Shown one piece after another: positions 12,613 through 24,122 of a DNA stretch of 64,000 nt. The notes beneath the pieces were generated by a model. That model was not told the DNA's origin, did no database searches, and saw only the letters and a list, made by a program, of their open reading frames with translations. The stretch lies in contig JARFXM010000005.1 in NCBI GenBank assembly GCA_029532625.1, forward strand, positions 1,054,001 to 1,118,000, read 5' to 3'. Position numbers and translations under genes: made by a program. Numbering within the stretch: position 1 is the stretch's first letter; every line of letters begins with the position of its first letter. The DNA is from Lomentospora prolificans. Its lineage: Eukaryota > Ascomycota > Sordariomycetes > Microascales > Microascaceae.

Positions 12613-15600
12613 TCAACCAAAGCCGAAGCCTTGAGCATTCTCCAAAGCCATGCCGAGGCGCTCCTTGAGGACGTCCTTATCCTGGTACTCCGGTAGCAGC
12701 AAGGTACCGTAGCAGGTATAAGCCGTCGGTAAGCGGCCGAGCGGACCTTCCTCGCCATTTCGCTGGATAACGAACTGTATGTTCTGCATGCCGCCGACGG
12801 GGACGCGGTCCGACGCCGTGACGAACTCGAGCAGGCGACGTTTCATCGGTTCATCGTACCGCTTGACGATGCTCCAGAAATCCCGAATGGTCGGATGTGA
12901 GGCGTCCCATCCATTATATCGAGTATATCGCTTCAGCTCGGAGAGATCAATTTCCTGTGTGCCCTCCACAATCGACTGGAGAACTGTGGAGTTTAGGATA
13001 TCGAGAGATTTCTGATTGAGACAAGCCCTAAAACCACGCTCAAAGGCCTCGTATTGCGGCCGCACTGATATGTCAGTGAGATACTTGATGTAGTCACTCA
13101 CGTATGCGCTTCGGTTATCGTACGTGACCATGGGAGCGTCGTCGGGGTTGTCCTCGGAAGCGACGGGTGCATCAGAATTTACTGGGACGGCTGCGCGAGG
13201 CCAAGCTTCTTCGGAAGAGGTTTGCATGTTACGTGAAACTGGAGTATCGAACACCTGAACTGAGAATTCGTAGGTGCGTGCGAAGACGTCTTCGACTGAA
13301 CCGTCCTTCTCGTCCCATTCAAGGAGAGTGGTCAAACCGCTGGCGAGCTCGGGCCAGCCATCAGCAATGTGGTGGAGCTCGTTGACTGGCTCACCAAGGA
13401 GCTTTCGGTAAAAAGCCTTTGGAAGGGTAACTGGGAGAGTAAGGCCGTTGTAGACAGCTAAAGAGAATAGTACGCCGATAAGTTCGTACTTCCATTTCTC
13501 GAGTAAAGAGCCCGGAACAAACCATGCCATCCTGGTACGATCATCGACCTGGAACGCCCCATAGTTAGGGTCAAATATTTGCGCAAAGGCTAGTTTGAAG
13601 AACTCTTGCTGCACGCCGCCTAAATCGAAGCCCTCCTCTCCATTATCTTCACCGAGGTGTACTTTAAGAGGTCGCACAAGCTCCCTTTCCTCTCGTTGCC
13701 ATAATTGATCAAAGGCGTCTCGTGCAACCGTTTTCCGGCTCACGTTCAGGATTAAATATTTGGACGTCGTCCTCCTCAACATATCTTGAAGGAGCTTGCG
13801 ATGAGCATGTGTAACCAATCCATCGCTGACAAGGCGTCGAACCCTCTCATAGACTGAACTCGGCTCTTCATAACTGCGGCTCATCCGTGCCAGGTTGATT
13901 GCGCGGAAGTATGACACAAGGTGTGATGGGTTAAAGAGGAATGGTCGATCAAGCAGGTGCTGCCGTTTCCGGGAGGGTTCGAATGCGAGCCAGTCAACTG
14001 GCACAGCTGCAGAGTCGAGACGGTCGGCAACGTAGTCAAGCCTGAAATTAACATCGGCCAAGAGCAACTCCTGTTTCCGTTCGTCTATGGATGTTGTTAG
14101 TGTCTTTGCGAGGCAAAAAGAAACGAGGGGCCAAGTACGTACACATTGTCTCGATGAACAGCATCGCGCCACCAAAGGCGCTATCAGGGTTGAACACGGC
14201 CTGGCCATCCCATTCCTGCATAATGACCGCCCGCGCCCAGTCAAGAAGCAGAATGGGCAAGGCCTGCGGCATAGGCGACGAGCCCTGTCCAATCTCGGCA
14301 TCGGAGTTAAGAAAATCCATTTGGCTTAACAAGGGTCCCAAGACATTCGACTCTTCAGTCGTTTCGTGGCCGTTACCTTCGAATTCGGCCAGGGTTGCAA
14401 AATGCTTTCTCGCAACGAGCGCAGTGAAAAGTCTTTTCGCCAACCGAAGAGCAAGATCGTTCGAAAATGTGTCATCATATTGTAAGCATAGGCTTGTCGG
14501 CAGCCTGGGCCCACCGTTACCAGAGAGCGCAACGCCGCTGGAACGCAAGCGAGACATGTCAAAGAGAGCGGCGCGGCTGTTGACCTCTGGGGCAGCAGCA
14601 GCTAAGGCATGAAGACAGATAGACACGAGACATGCAGCATCGGCATTGCTGAGGGGCTTCTGCGATTTCAAAAGCGACTTCGAATTTGAGAAATGGCCAG
14701 GGGTGAAGGGCTTAGGGAGAGTGAATAGATTCGCCGAGGCGAGCCAAAGGCTGTGGAAGACAATACTGGGTGCTGCGTCAGTTAAGCGCACCATGCACCG
14801 CCAAAGATGGCGGGAGTCGACAAGTTTCCCGTCTCTGGTGAATGAACGGACTAGCGCATGCGGGTCGCTCATGACGTAGAAAATACTCTGGTCAACAAAG
14901 CGCTTCCACTCCACCTTCATCGGCATAGGGTAAGGTTGGGGTGTAATAGGGATTCGCTTATACTTCCCAGCCTGAAGCTGCCATGAACCACCACGCGTGT
15001 GCGCTATAGGAGACTCGAAGGTAGAATCTTCGCGCAGGACGCTGAATAGGAACTCAACAATCTCGAAATTGAGACGGTTAAGGGATTGGGGAAGTAGCGC
15101 AGTATCAACTATGGAGGTTTCGGTGTCATTTTCGGGGTCTTCGGTCTCTGGATCCTCTATTAAGACAGAGTGGTCCTTGGGCTTCCCAGAAACAGCTGGA
15201 TCCATGCGCAACACATCGTCCTCGGATTCGCTCTCGGTATCGTGAGAACCTGGCGTGTCTTCCTCCGCGGAATCATCCGGCGACGTCATGTTTTCTTCGC
15301 CGTGGTCTTGGTCATCCTGAACTGGTTTGTCGCTTTCAGCATCATCAGAAGAGCCTCCGGGTGAAGGCGGGACGAGCGAGATCTCCCGAGTCGAGGCTTG
15401 AGTAGTTTTAGGCGGTCGCGGCAATTTTTCAGGATGCATTCCTGAAATGCGCGGCGACACTAGTGTCGGCGCATCTTCAGCCGGCGCATTCGGGACAAAT
15501 GGGTCTGTCGATAACCTTCGTATCGGCTTCGTTGATGCGGCACGCACTTTCGCGTTAGAATTCCGTCTAGCACTCTTAGGCTTGGATGAGGCGGCAGGCT

Positions 15601-16638
15601 TCGCTCCTGAGTTCTCTCGTGTTTGTGCAGGTGAGTCATCAACTCTCATAGTAGTCTTATCCTTTCGGCTTGGTGAACTGCCGGATATGGCACTATCAGC
15701 GCGTGAGCGTGAACGAGGCGGCGCTGGGTCTTTCCTTTCTGCCAACGGCTCTCCTTCGGTCGCAGCAGACAAAGCCTGTACTTTTTTGGTCAAATTATCG
15801 AGACCGTGGGGCGTCAACCACTCCAACATCTTAAAGGCTACAGTTCCGAACATGTTGGCCGCAAACGATCGATGATCGTATCTCACGGGCTGTTCGGATA
15901 ACTCAAAGGTTGCGCTCCGCTTCCGACGAGGTGTCTGCCCATCCTCACCATTCTCAGGGCTCTGGCTGCGACTCTCATGCCTGCTATCTCGATCTACAGA
16001 CCTTATAGAATGTGTAGAATGGCGACGGTGGTTGGCCGCGTCTTTGGAAGTTTCCGAAGACCGCCTCCCCTTTCTCGGAGAATCACTGTGGATTTGCGAC
16101 GAGTGTACAGGCGAGATGACGAGAGAGTTAAGCCCCGAGACTGGTGTATCCTTACCAATCCGGATATATGGGCAGAGCGCCCGTTCGGGGTTGTCTTGAC
16201 TGGCCATGTAGACGGCCAGCGTTCTCGCACTCGTAGGGTTGTAGCGGCGGATGGGGGCCTTCCCGGCAATTCGTTTCCTGCAAGATAGGCACGAGGAGGT
16301 AGCACACGAGGAATTATCGCATCCATATCTCAGTTGAACGATGAACCTAAGGAGCAAGAGTTAACACATGGAACCTAGTGAGCAAAATCCAGAGGGCGAG
16401 AATGAGGGGAATGGCGTCCATACTTTTCAACCAGTGTTTGGAAGTTATGGCGGCGAGCCGCGCAGTGGATTGTATAGACATGCCGCGGGTTTTCAATCGT
16501 TTGTACGAACTCCTTGAGTTCGGGAGGCGCGTCGCGAGGGAGCTTTGGAAACGGTGCCTCTTCCCAGAGGAGTCCGAGCAGATCGATTTCGGCATCTAAC
16601 CGCCCGCTAAGGGAAGGACGGGACGATTCCCTCGTCAT
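12613..16638 (-). CDS. HUL4: HUL4-type HECT E3 ubiquitin ligase with AZUL zinc finger
   Basis: E3 ubiquitin ligase of 1296 residues in three exons on the minus strand (16638-16424, 16346-14143, 14084-12613) with introns of 77 and 58 bp. Residues about 70-125 form an AZUL zinc domain, the N-terminal finger of UBE3A-like ligases: YGCDNSSCATSSCLSC and then a Cys in ERALCPY. A long Ser-, Asp- and Arg-rich region of low complexity follows (about 150-420). The C-terminal HECT domain begins near residue 930 and ends in LPTAYTCYGTLLLPEY, whose Cys (about residue 1264) forms the ubiquitin thioester. The ATG at 16638 is the first in frame after an in-frame TGA. Yeast Hul4 acts with Tom1 in RNA-surveillance-linked turnover, and that role here is inferred. 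The gene is transcribed divergently from REI1. Confidence 0.92.
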
Positions 16639-18292
16639 GTCATTCGGCGTATCAACGTTCGAAGGGGGGAGGCTTCAAACTGGGGTTTCGGCGGAGATGG
16701 AAAGTGATGTCTGAGCGAGAGTTGGAGGATCAAGAAGTCGAGGCCAGGCTGGGGAGGCGCTGGGAAGGTAAGTTGGCGTTCCACTGTTCCAGCCAGTGCC
16801 AGGGACGCCGTCCTTGCTCTAGTAAGTTCTAAGGTTGAAATTCTGATTGCGAGAAGGCTAAAAATGACGCGGTATGCTGGATTCTAGTTCGTGCGGGATT
16901 GCTTTCAATTCGGTGCTGGAAGGAAGGATCCGCATCGTTTAGGGATTCGAGGCGTTGACTGGAAACTTGAGGGGAGGGACCCGCTAAGCAGCAGGGTCAA
17001 GACAGGCAAGGCTGGCTGGTGCGCGTTGCCAGCAATGGGCTGAGAGGCCCCAACGGCGGCAGATGTACGAAGGTACCGCCCAATGGTTTGAAGATATTGG
17101 ATATATGTACAAAGTACAGGCAGTTACACTTCTACACATTTATCTTCAGCGCATCCCCACAGTGTTTTCAAGGTCAAGAGGGTATCTAATAATTCAGCCA
17201 ATATTTAATAGCACCATCAAGACATGTTCAGCATCTGTGGCTAATCTTAAAACACATCTCACGTTCCTTCGCATGTTTCGAGCACAAGTCCCAAATCGCT
17301 GGTCCAGGCGGAAAGTTGGAAATCAAGGTCCCAAAGTGAGAGTAATTTTGGTCAGTGCACTGGGGAAGAAGGTGCATCGGAGCCAGTTGGCCCTTCAGCT
17401 CTGCAGTGAGCTCTTCGGCAATGACTAATTTGTCGAGTACCAACCCCTGAGAAGGAGCTGGCGATTTGAGCGAGTCAGACTGAGGCCTCGCCGCCCTGTT
17501 TTCTCTCTGATCATCTCCGGCCAACCATAGCTATAGGGCATCTCCAATGTACTCACGAGCTAATAAGCCCACTAGAAAAGTCTCATGTGGATGCCGGCAG
17601 GCAGACAGGTTGTCAGAGCCTGGTGCTGAGGTACTTTTTACTTGCGTCATACCCCAAGGGGCGAGTTTACTTTTAGGCTTTATTTTCGCTCTTATTTGCC
17701 ATCAATTTGGTCAACAAGTAGTTACTCCAAGCATTTGGTGGCTTCAGGTACTTCGTAATCACAGTCGCCGAGTGGCTTGGGGAGGCCTGGCTACGCCCAA
17801 TAGTGGCTGGATCTATGCGCTTCCTCGGGAGGACATATCATTATTATTAATGTCCTCTATGTTGACCCCTGCTAGGATAGAGGAAAAAACTAGATTCGCC
17901 CCTCAAGGCAGTTCTTATGGCCACCAGAGTGCCTTCCTCCCCGTCTGTCCGCGCCGGGTTGCTACTACCCTCAAAAATAACCCCGCCTTGATAAGAACCA
18001 AAAGAAAGACGATAAAAATTAATTCTTCTCCTGCCTGCATCTAAATTTTTGGTGCTGCCCCTCATCCAACCAAGGTTAACGACGCGGTCGCCCATATCTG
18101 CAAGCACACACACAAGCTCAAACTTCACATTGACACACAAACCCGACGCAAACTACAACATCTACTTGATTCCGAAAACTCTAGGAAAAAAGGTTGACCT
18201 TGGGCTTGCGTATTCTTTCTAGTTTGGTGGCATAGAAAGAGGACAAGGGAACACATCCGTCGAACCCCGCGATCTGCCCTCACACTGTCACC
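16639..18292. other. Divergent promoter region of HUL4 and REI1
   Basis: A 1.65-kb intergenic region separates two divergently transcribed genes. No conserved coding segment is visible. The 166-codon open frame at 17547-18044 has no recognisable domain. The stretch directly before 18293 is C/T- and A-rich, typical of a fungal 5' leader. Confidence 0.5.
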
Positions 18293-20033
18293 ATGTCCGC
18301 CCCAGCAACCGCGGGTGCTGCTGCCACTCATCCCTTCACCTGTAACACATGTCAGGTAGCCTACCGCAATGCCGACCTGCAAAAGGGACACATGAAAAGT
18401 GACTGGCAGTATGTGCATTTCCTATCTCCACCTTCTCTCCTCTTCTCGCTAGCGGGGTGGCGGCCTTGCAGCGCATAGATACAGGTTGCTAACCGTGCCC
18501 TCCTTGTTCAATAGTCGATACAATCTTAAGCGACGAGTCGCCTCCCTTCCACCCATCACTGCCGAGGCCTTCACCGAGAAGGTCCTCCAAGCTCGTGCCC
18601 AGACTACCGCTGAAGCGGACAAGGCCTTCTTCGAGAAGGTCTGCCAGGTTTGCCAAAAGACGTACTATAGCGAGAACTCGTACCAGAACCATCTCTCCAG
18701 CCAGAAGCATCGTGCGAAGGAAGCGAGGGGAGTCCACTCCCCTACCGCCGTCGCAGACGAGACCAGCTCCGTCATGAGCTCGACCTTCTCGCTGGGTGAG
18801 CCGGTTAGGGGCAATGCCGTCGATGATGAGCTCGACTGTGCTTCTGTAGAGGCAGAGTTTAACCAAGTTGTAGAAGGTCTCCAGAAGACCACGGTCTCCG
18901 ACACACGACCTTCTCCCGTGAAGCGGCCTTCCAATCCCCAGGCAACGATTGCTCGGAAAGATGACGAGGCGAAGGAGCGAACCTCGGGATCTTCGACACC
19001 GACGCCTCGACAGCCTGACGCTTCCACTATTCTACAGCAGTGCTTGTTCTGTCGATACATGTCCCCTACTGTCCGTCTCAACGCCCACCACATGGAGCGG
19101 TTCCATGGCATGGTAATCCCCGAGAAGGAATTCCTTGTTGACCTTGAGGGCCTACTTAAACACCTCGCGGCCAAAATCTACGAAGGCTTTGAGTGCCTTA
19201 CTTGCGGTAAGATGAAGTCGAATGCTTTTGCTGCGCAGACTCACATGCGGGACGTTGGGCACTGTACCATTCCTTATACCACAGAGGAAGAGCAACTCGA
19301 GATTGGCGACTTCTACGATTTTAGGAGCACCTACTCCGATGACGAGGAGGAATCTGATGATGGAGAAGACGAAGTCACCGGCGCGAAGCTCGGCGCGAAA
19401 CGGCCCACGACCGTTACCAATGAAAACGGAGAAGAGGTCACCGGGGATGATGGTTGGGAGACAGATAGTTCGGCTTCTTCGTTTGACTCGGAGGAGCTCA
19501 CAGCCGTCCCTGCGGACGACCGCCAAAACCAGTATGAGCGCCTCAACAAGAGCCATCATCATTCTCACAATGATCCTAGGCAACATCATATGGTCGACGG
19601 TTGGCATTCACATGCGCATAAGCACAATGCCCGGGCCGTCTTCTACGACGATTATGAGCTCCACCTGCCATCGGGCAAGTCCGTCGGTCATCGCTCGTTA
19701 AATCGTTACTACCGCCAGAACCTGCATAATTACCCTACCGCCGAGGAGAGGGCTGAGCGCGAAAGGCTCGCCATCGAAAACGGCGAGGCAAATGGCGAAG
19801 GTGAGACTCGATCCGAGGGCGAAGGATCCGGCGCCAACCGCTCCCGAGCCATCATCCCCCGAGGCCAGCAAGGCATCATGGGTGTCACAGATCAGGCCAA
19901 GGAGAAGCTCGCCCGAGACATTCACCAGAGCCGCAAGATGGAGCACGTTAAAGATGCTAAGAGGGATATTGCCTATGGAATGAAACTCAACAGACAAAAG
20001 AATTATTACTACCGCTACGAGCGCGGTGGTTAG
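18293..20033 (+). CDS. REI1: Cytoplasmic 60S biogenesis factor REI1 (C2H2 zinc-finger protein)
   Basis: Protein of 544 residues from two exons, 18293-18408 and 18515-20033, with a 106-bp intron that interrupts the HR codon pair just after the first zinc finger. Four C2H2 fingers are visible: CNTCQVAYRNADLQKGHMKS (about 17), CQVCQKTYYSENSYQNH (about 81), CLFCRYMSPTVRLNAHH (about 215) and CLTCGKMKSNAFAAQTH (about 266). The junction sequence HRYNLKRRVASLPPI is the hallmark of Rei1/Reh1 (ZNF622). The family acts in late cytoplasmic 60S maturation, helping Arx1/Alb1 release and probing the exit tunnel with its C-terminus. An acidic Asp/Glu block (about 300-350) and a basic Lys/Arg-rich tail, MKLNRQKNYYYRYERGG, are present as expected. 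Yeast has two paralogs, and I cannot separate REI1 from REH1 with one copy. Confidence 0.92.
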
Positions 20034-20688
20034 ATAACATTACACAAGAGAGAATCTGGTCATTTTGTTTCTTCATACATCTTCTGTTCCTCTTTACATT
20101 TTTATTCATAGTTTCTTTATGAGATTATGTCTCTTAGACGGATGGATGTTTTGGGGGAGGAGTTGTACACAGGACAGTTCCAACTATGTCATTAGATAAA
20201 AGTCTATGAGGTGATGTATGGAATGAATAAAATGACTCTTGATATTGAGGCTCTTTATTGATCTTTTTCATTCACCTCTTTGTTTGGATGGGAATCTAGA
20301 GGAGAAGCGCCTATGTGATGTGTCTTGAGCGTGCATGAGGGAAAACGCTGCCCATCTTCCAAGGACGCCGAGGAAAGAAGTCTATATTATTGAGAGTAGG
20401 GCGGACTGGAGACTTATGCAATGATGCTTCGTTTTGCGAATATGACATGGTCTATCGAACAATAGAGCAAGCGAGCCTTCGTCTCTCTAAAATAAGACAA
20501 GACAAAAAAAAAGCCAAGCAGATACAAGTTGAGAATGAAAACTCAAGAGAATGCGTGTATGACGAGAGCGAATAAGGCCACCCTCATCAAAAATAAAAAG
20601 AAAAACGGCACCTTCTTCACATCCCTCTATCAAATCAGTACGAGATCCACAAAGCAACCACCCAACATCCCGTGATCCTCATACGAGC
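20034..20688. other. Convergent 3' region of REI1 and RIB3
   Basis: A 655-bp AT-rich region between convergent genes, presumably both 3' UTRs. The small open frame at 20390-20575 is not supported by any family resemblance. Confidence 0.5.
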
Positions 20689-21461
20689 CTACGAAGAGCC
20701 ATTCACAGCGGGGAGCTTGCCCTCAGTCTTCTCGAGATACGCCACTAGATCCGAAATGGTGCAAACCTTGATATTCCACCTCCGCGCAAACTCGATGCAC
20801 TTCTCGCCCCTCAACATGCCAGGCTCCAACCGTATCGCCTGGCCCTCGACCTCGGCGCCGTCGTCAACGACCTCGCAGATGACGGAGGCGGGGTACTTGC
20901 CGGCGAGCCTGCAGAAGTCAATGGCAGCCTCGGTATGGCCGGGGCGCTCGCGGACGCCGCCCCCTTTAGCCTTGAGAGGGAGGACGTGGCCGGGGCGGCG
21001 GAAGGAGTCCGGGGTGGCGTTGGGGTCGGCGAGGGTTCGGCAGGTGAGGGCGCGGTCGTAGGCAGAGATGCCGGTGGTGATGGTGGGGTGGTTGGCGTCG
21101 ATGGTGACGGTGTAGGCGGTGCCGCGGGGGTCTTGGGTGCGGGAGACCATCTGGGGGAGGTCGAGGGATTCGGTGCGGGAGGGGAGGATGGGGGCGCAGA
21201 TGTAGCCCGAGGAGTAGCGGATCATGAAGGCGAGCTTTTCGGTCGTGGCATCCTCGGCGGGGAGGATGAGGTCGGCCTCGTTTTCGCGGCCGGGGTCGTC
21301 TAGGACGAGGAGGAATTCACCGTTCCCTTTAGAGATAGTGCGTTAGAGCAATCCTTGTTTCCCTTGCTGGGAGTGGACATGAGATAGAGAGACATACTAA
21401 AAGCCGTTATCGAGTCCGGGATGGAGTCGAAGAGGGACTGGTCAAGGGTGGCAGAAGGCAT
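20689..21461 (-). CDS. RIB3: 3,4-dihydroxy-2-butanone 4-phosphate synthase
   Basis: Riboflavin-pathway enzyme of 233 residues that turns ribulose 5-phosphate into formate and the four-carbon unit for lumazine synthesis. Exons are 21461-21398 and 21326-20689, with a 71-bp intron after codon 21. The start MPSATLDQSLFDSIPDSI is the only ATG upstream of that donor that gives the conserved N-terminus. Family signatures are visible in order: LDDPGRENEADLI (acidic Mg-binding loop), TGISAYDRALT, RRPGHVLPLKA and RPGHTEAAIDFC. Length equals that of typical stand-alone fungal RIB3, and no GTP cyclohydrolase II domain is fused. It is the convergent neighbour of REI1 and divergent from COQ3. Confidence 0.95.
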
Positions 21462-23073
21462 CTTGAGAGGTCTATGGGATGGTATGAGGTGTAGATTCGG
21501 TGCCGGAAATGTCGCTGAGCAGAGACGACTTGAAGATGGAAGTCAATTCGGGAGGATAGTCGTCTGTTCACTGTCGCATATGCGTCATGCGCCAAATGGG
21601 GACCGCGGCAACTATTGAGGGGCACACCGGGGAAATTTTATGGTGGGGCTTGTCCGTCTTCTGTCTTCGGTGAATGGCACCTTTTCTTCTTCGGGGCTAA
21701 GGTGAGAAGCAGTTTGCTATGCTCTTGGATGATTAAAACCTCGAGACAAGAACAATTAAGCAGCTAGCAAAACCTGGGATGAGAAGAAAAGAGAAGGAGA
21801 GGAAAGAGGTGAGGATCTCTGAACGACGATGTTTGCGAATTAAACCGAAAGGATATAGTGGCAGCGAAGACGGAGTGGCCGTTCTAGCGGCAATGGGGAT
21901 GGCAATTCGGGGCAATCAATTGACTTCCAAGATTGTCCAGCAGTATTATAAAAGTCTCAGTTCACGGTAATACCTATAATAGTCCCTAATGGAGCAGGAG
22001 GCAACAGAGCCGGCCAAGTACTTTTGTACTTACGAAGTATACACCCGGCGGCCATTCGCCCATTTCTACTAGAATCAATGGATGCTGGCTAGCCTCAGCA
22101 GAGCCGAAGCGGGGCGGTGGTCATCCACCTATTTGTAAAAAGTTACGCTACACCCCTGGAAGCATGCTTCCCGAAAGTCCGCTTCTTGCCCTCGGCTTAG
22201 TGATGGTGGCACACGATAATTGTCAGCAATGAGAGTTCTGGTAGTCATCTTCTAGATTCCCCGCCAGGGTCCAGAAACAGTCCGGGAGCAGAATGAGAAA
22301 GCAGAACATTTGAGACCAAAAAAGGAAAACACGCTTGATCCATCCAAGATCCAAGCTGCCCATCCATTAATACCCGTTACTCCCATTGAACGCTTCCACC
22401 AGGGCTATTCGCCGAGTCCCGAGTCTCGGACCCTAGGAATGGCACCATATGCACAGAGGGTGGCATTCTGAACTGCCTTTAAATGTGAATTTGGGAAAGA
22501 CAACAGTTTGCCGAATGTGGTCCAGTCCAGGGTGCGAAAATCAATGAATTCCTGAACATGCGTCTGGAAGAAAGCCGGAAAAATGCAGGTAGGCTGAAGG
22601 GGACCCGTTCGAGAAGGGTTTTGCAGCGTTGCCGTCATGGGCGCATGTGATGGATAGTCAACCATCTAGCCTGGGATTAACATTTGCGTATCTTGGATAG
22701 GGCGGCGATCACCGGGCAGCCATTTTGGGGTAGGACCACCAGCCACTACAACCGCAAAGTACGGATTTACGCACAGGTGTATGTACCATGCTGGCTGGCT
22801 GGCTGGCGACTGCTCGCATCGCCGCAGCCAGGCCAGGGTCCAGTGGAACCGAGAAACCCGGGGTCGTCTCTTCTCGATTAGGTAAGGAGCAAGGCACAAT
22901 GTGATTCCCGCCCATAATATTACCAAATTGTTTCGATTGGAAGTACATACCTCAAGTATTACCTGGTGTACCTGAATGAACCAGCCCCAGCGTTTTCTTT
23001 TTGGTGATTGAAAGCTCGCAGCAGAGGGACGGTGCGGATCAGCACGTAAACCTCCCACCACCCCAAGTCCACC
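21462..23073. other. Divergent promoter region of RIB3 and COQ3
   Basis: A 1.6-kb intergenic region. I see no conserved coding sequence on either strand. A short GGCT tandem run (four units) occurs near 22794-22808. A cluster of stop codons in all frames lies at about 21950-22400. Confidence 0.5.
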
Positions 23074-23988
23074 ATGCTCTCCAATCGGGCATCTCGGCAC
23101 ATGGCCGCCTCTCTCCGGCGGTCGGCCAGACCAGCTGCGACACCGGTCTGCTCTCGCTTATCACAACCAGCCCAAGCAAGCCCGTACCTCCGATCGCGCC
23201 ACCAATCGTCGACAGCACAAAGTAACAACACCTACTCTTCCGTCGACCCTTCCGAGATTTCCCACTTCGACGCCTTGGCCTCCTCCTGGTGGGACGCCCA
23301 CGGTCCGTCCCGCCTGCTCCACCTCATGAATCCTGCCCGGCACGACTTCATCCAGGCCTGCCGCGCCTCGCAGGCCGATCCCCCTCCGAACGCACCCTCC
23401 TCCCTGCAGTACCTCGATATCGGATGTGGAGGAGGCATCTTTGCGGAGAGCGCCGCGCGTCTACCCACGACAAAGCACGTCACTGCTGTGGACGCCTCAG
23501 AGGAGGTCCTCGCGATAGCCAAGGCCCATGCCCGCCGGGACCCGGGGCTGAGGAATAAGCTTACCTACAAGTGGGGCTCCATCGAGAAGCTCGAGGTCCC
23601 TACCAGTCCCGAGGATCAGTACGATGTCGTCTCCGTGTTCGAGGTCGTCGAGCATGTCGATGCGCCGGGCCAGTTCCTCGAGAGCTGTAAGCCTTTCGTG
23701 AAGCCGGGTGGCTGGCTCGTTCTGAGCACGATTGCGAGGACCTGGGTCAGTTGGTTTACCACAAACTTGATGGCGGAAGACATCCTCAAAATTGTGCCCA
23801 AGGGGACACACAGCTGGGACAAGTACATCAACGAGGAGGAACTACGAAAGTACTTTGGCGCCATGGGCGGTTGGAATAGTCCTAGGTGCATGGGTGTCGT
23901 GTACGTCCCCGGTCTCGGATGGAAGGAGGTCCAAGGCAGCGAGAAGGTGGGCAACTACTTCTTCGCCGTGCGACGAGACGGGCCTTGA
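23074..23988 (+). CDS. COQ3: Mitochondrial ubiquinone biosynthesis O-methyltransferase
   Basis: Intronless gene for 304 residues. Coq3 performs both O-methylations in ubiquinone synthesis, using S-adenosylmethionine, at the matrix face of the inner mitochondrial membrane. The first 45 residues carry many Arg and Ser and few acids (ASRHMAASLRRSARPAA), a good mitochondrial leader. Then come FDALASSWWDAHGPSRLLH, typical of Coq3/UbiG, the SAM-binding motif LDIGCGGGIFAES (about residue 114), VTAVDASEEVLAIA, and the later motif VVSVFEVVEHVDAPGQFL. The C-terminal part with KYFGAMGG and VYVPGLGWKEV also matches the family. The start at 23074 is the first ATG and yields the leader. The gene converges with the 24123-25908 gene, with only 134 bp between the stops. 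Confidence 0.95.
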   Translation: MLSNRASRHMAASLRRSARPAATPVCSRLSQPAQASPYLRSRHQSSTAQSNNTYSSVDPSEISHFDALASSWWDAHGPSRLLHLMNPARHDFIQACRASQADPPPNAPSSLQYLDIGCGGGIFAESAARLPTTKHVTAVDASEEVLAIAKAHARRDPGLRNKLTYKWGSIEKLEVPTSPEDQYDVVSVFEVVEHVDAPGQFLESCKPFVKPGGWLVLSTIARTWVSWFTTNLMAEDILKIVPKGTHSWDKYINEEELRKYFGAMGGWNSPRCMGVVYVPGLGWKEVQGSEKVGNYFFAVRRDGP

Positions 23989-24122
23989 TACCCGAACCGC
24001 TTCACAATACAGATGTCGCGTAAGATTACTTGTACTATACTTTACATAGATGGACTCATTGATTAGATAGATTGGGTATTGTACACTAGCAGAACAACTG
24101 GAGAGACTCAACCCCCGTCTCC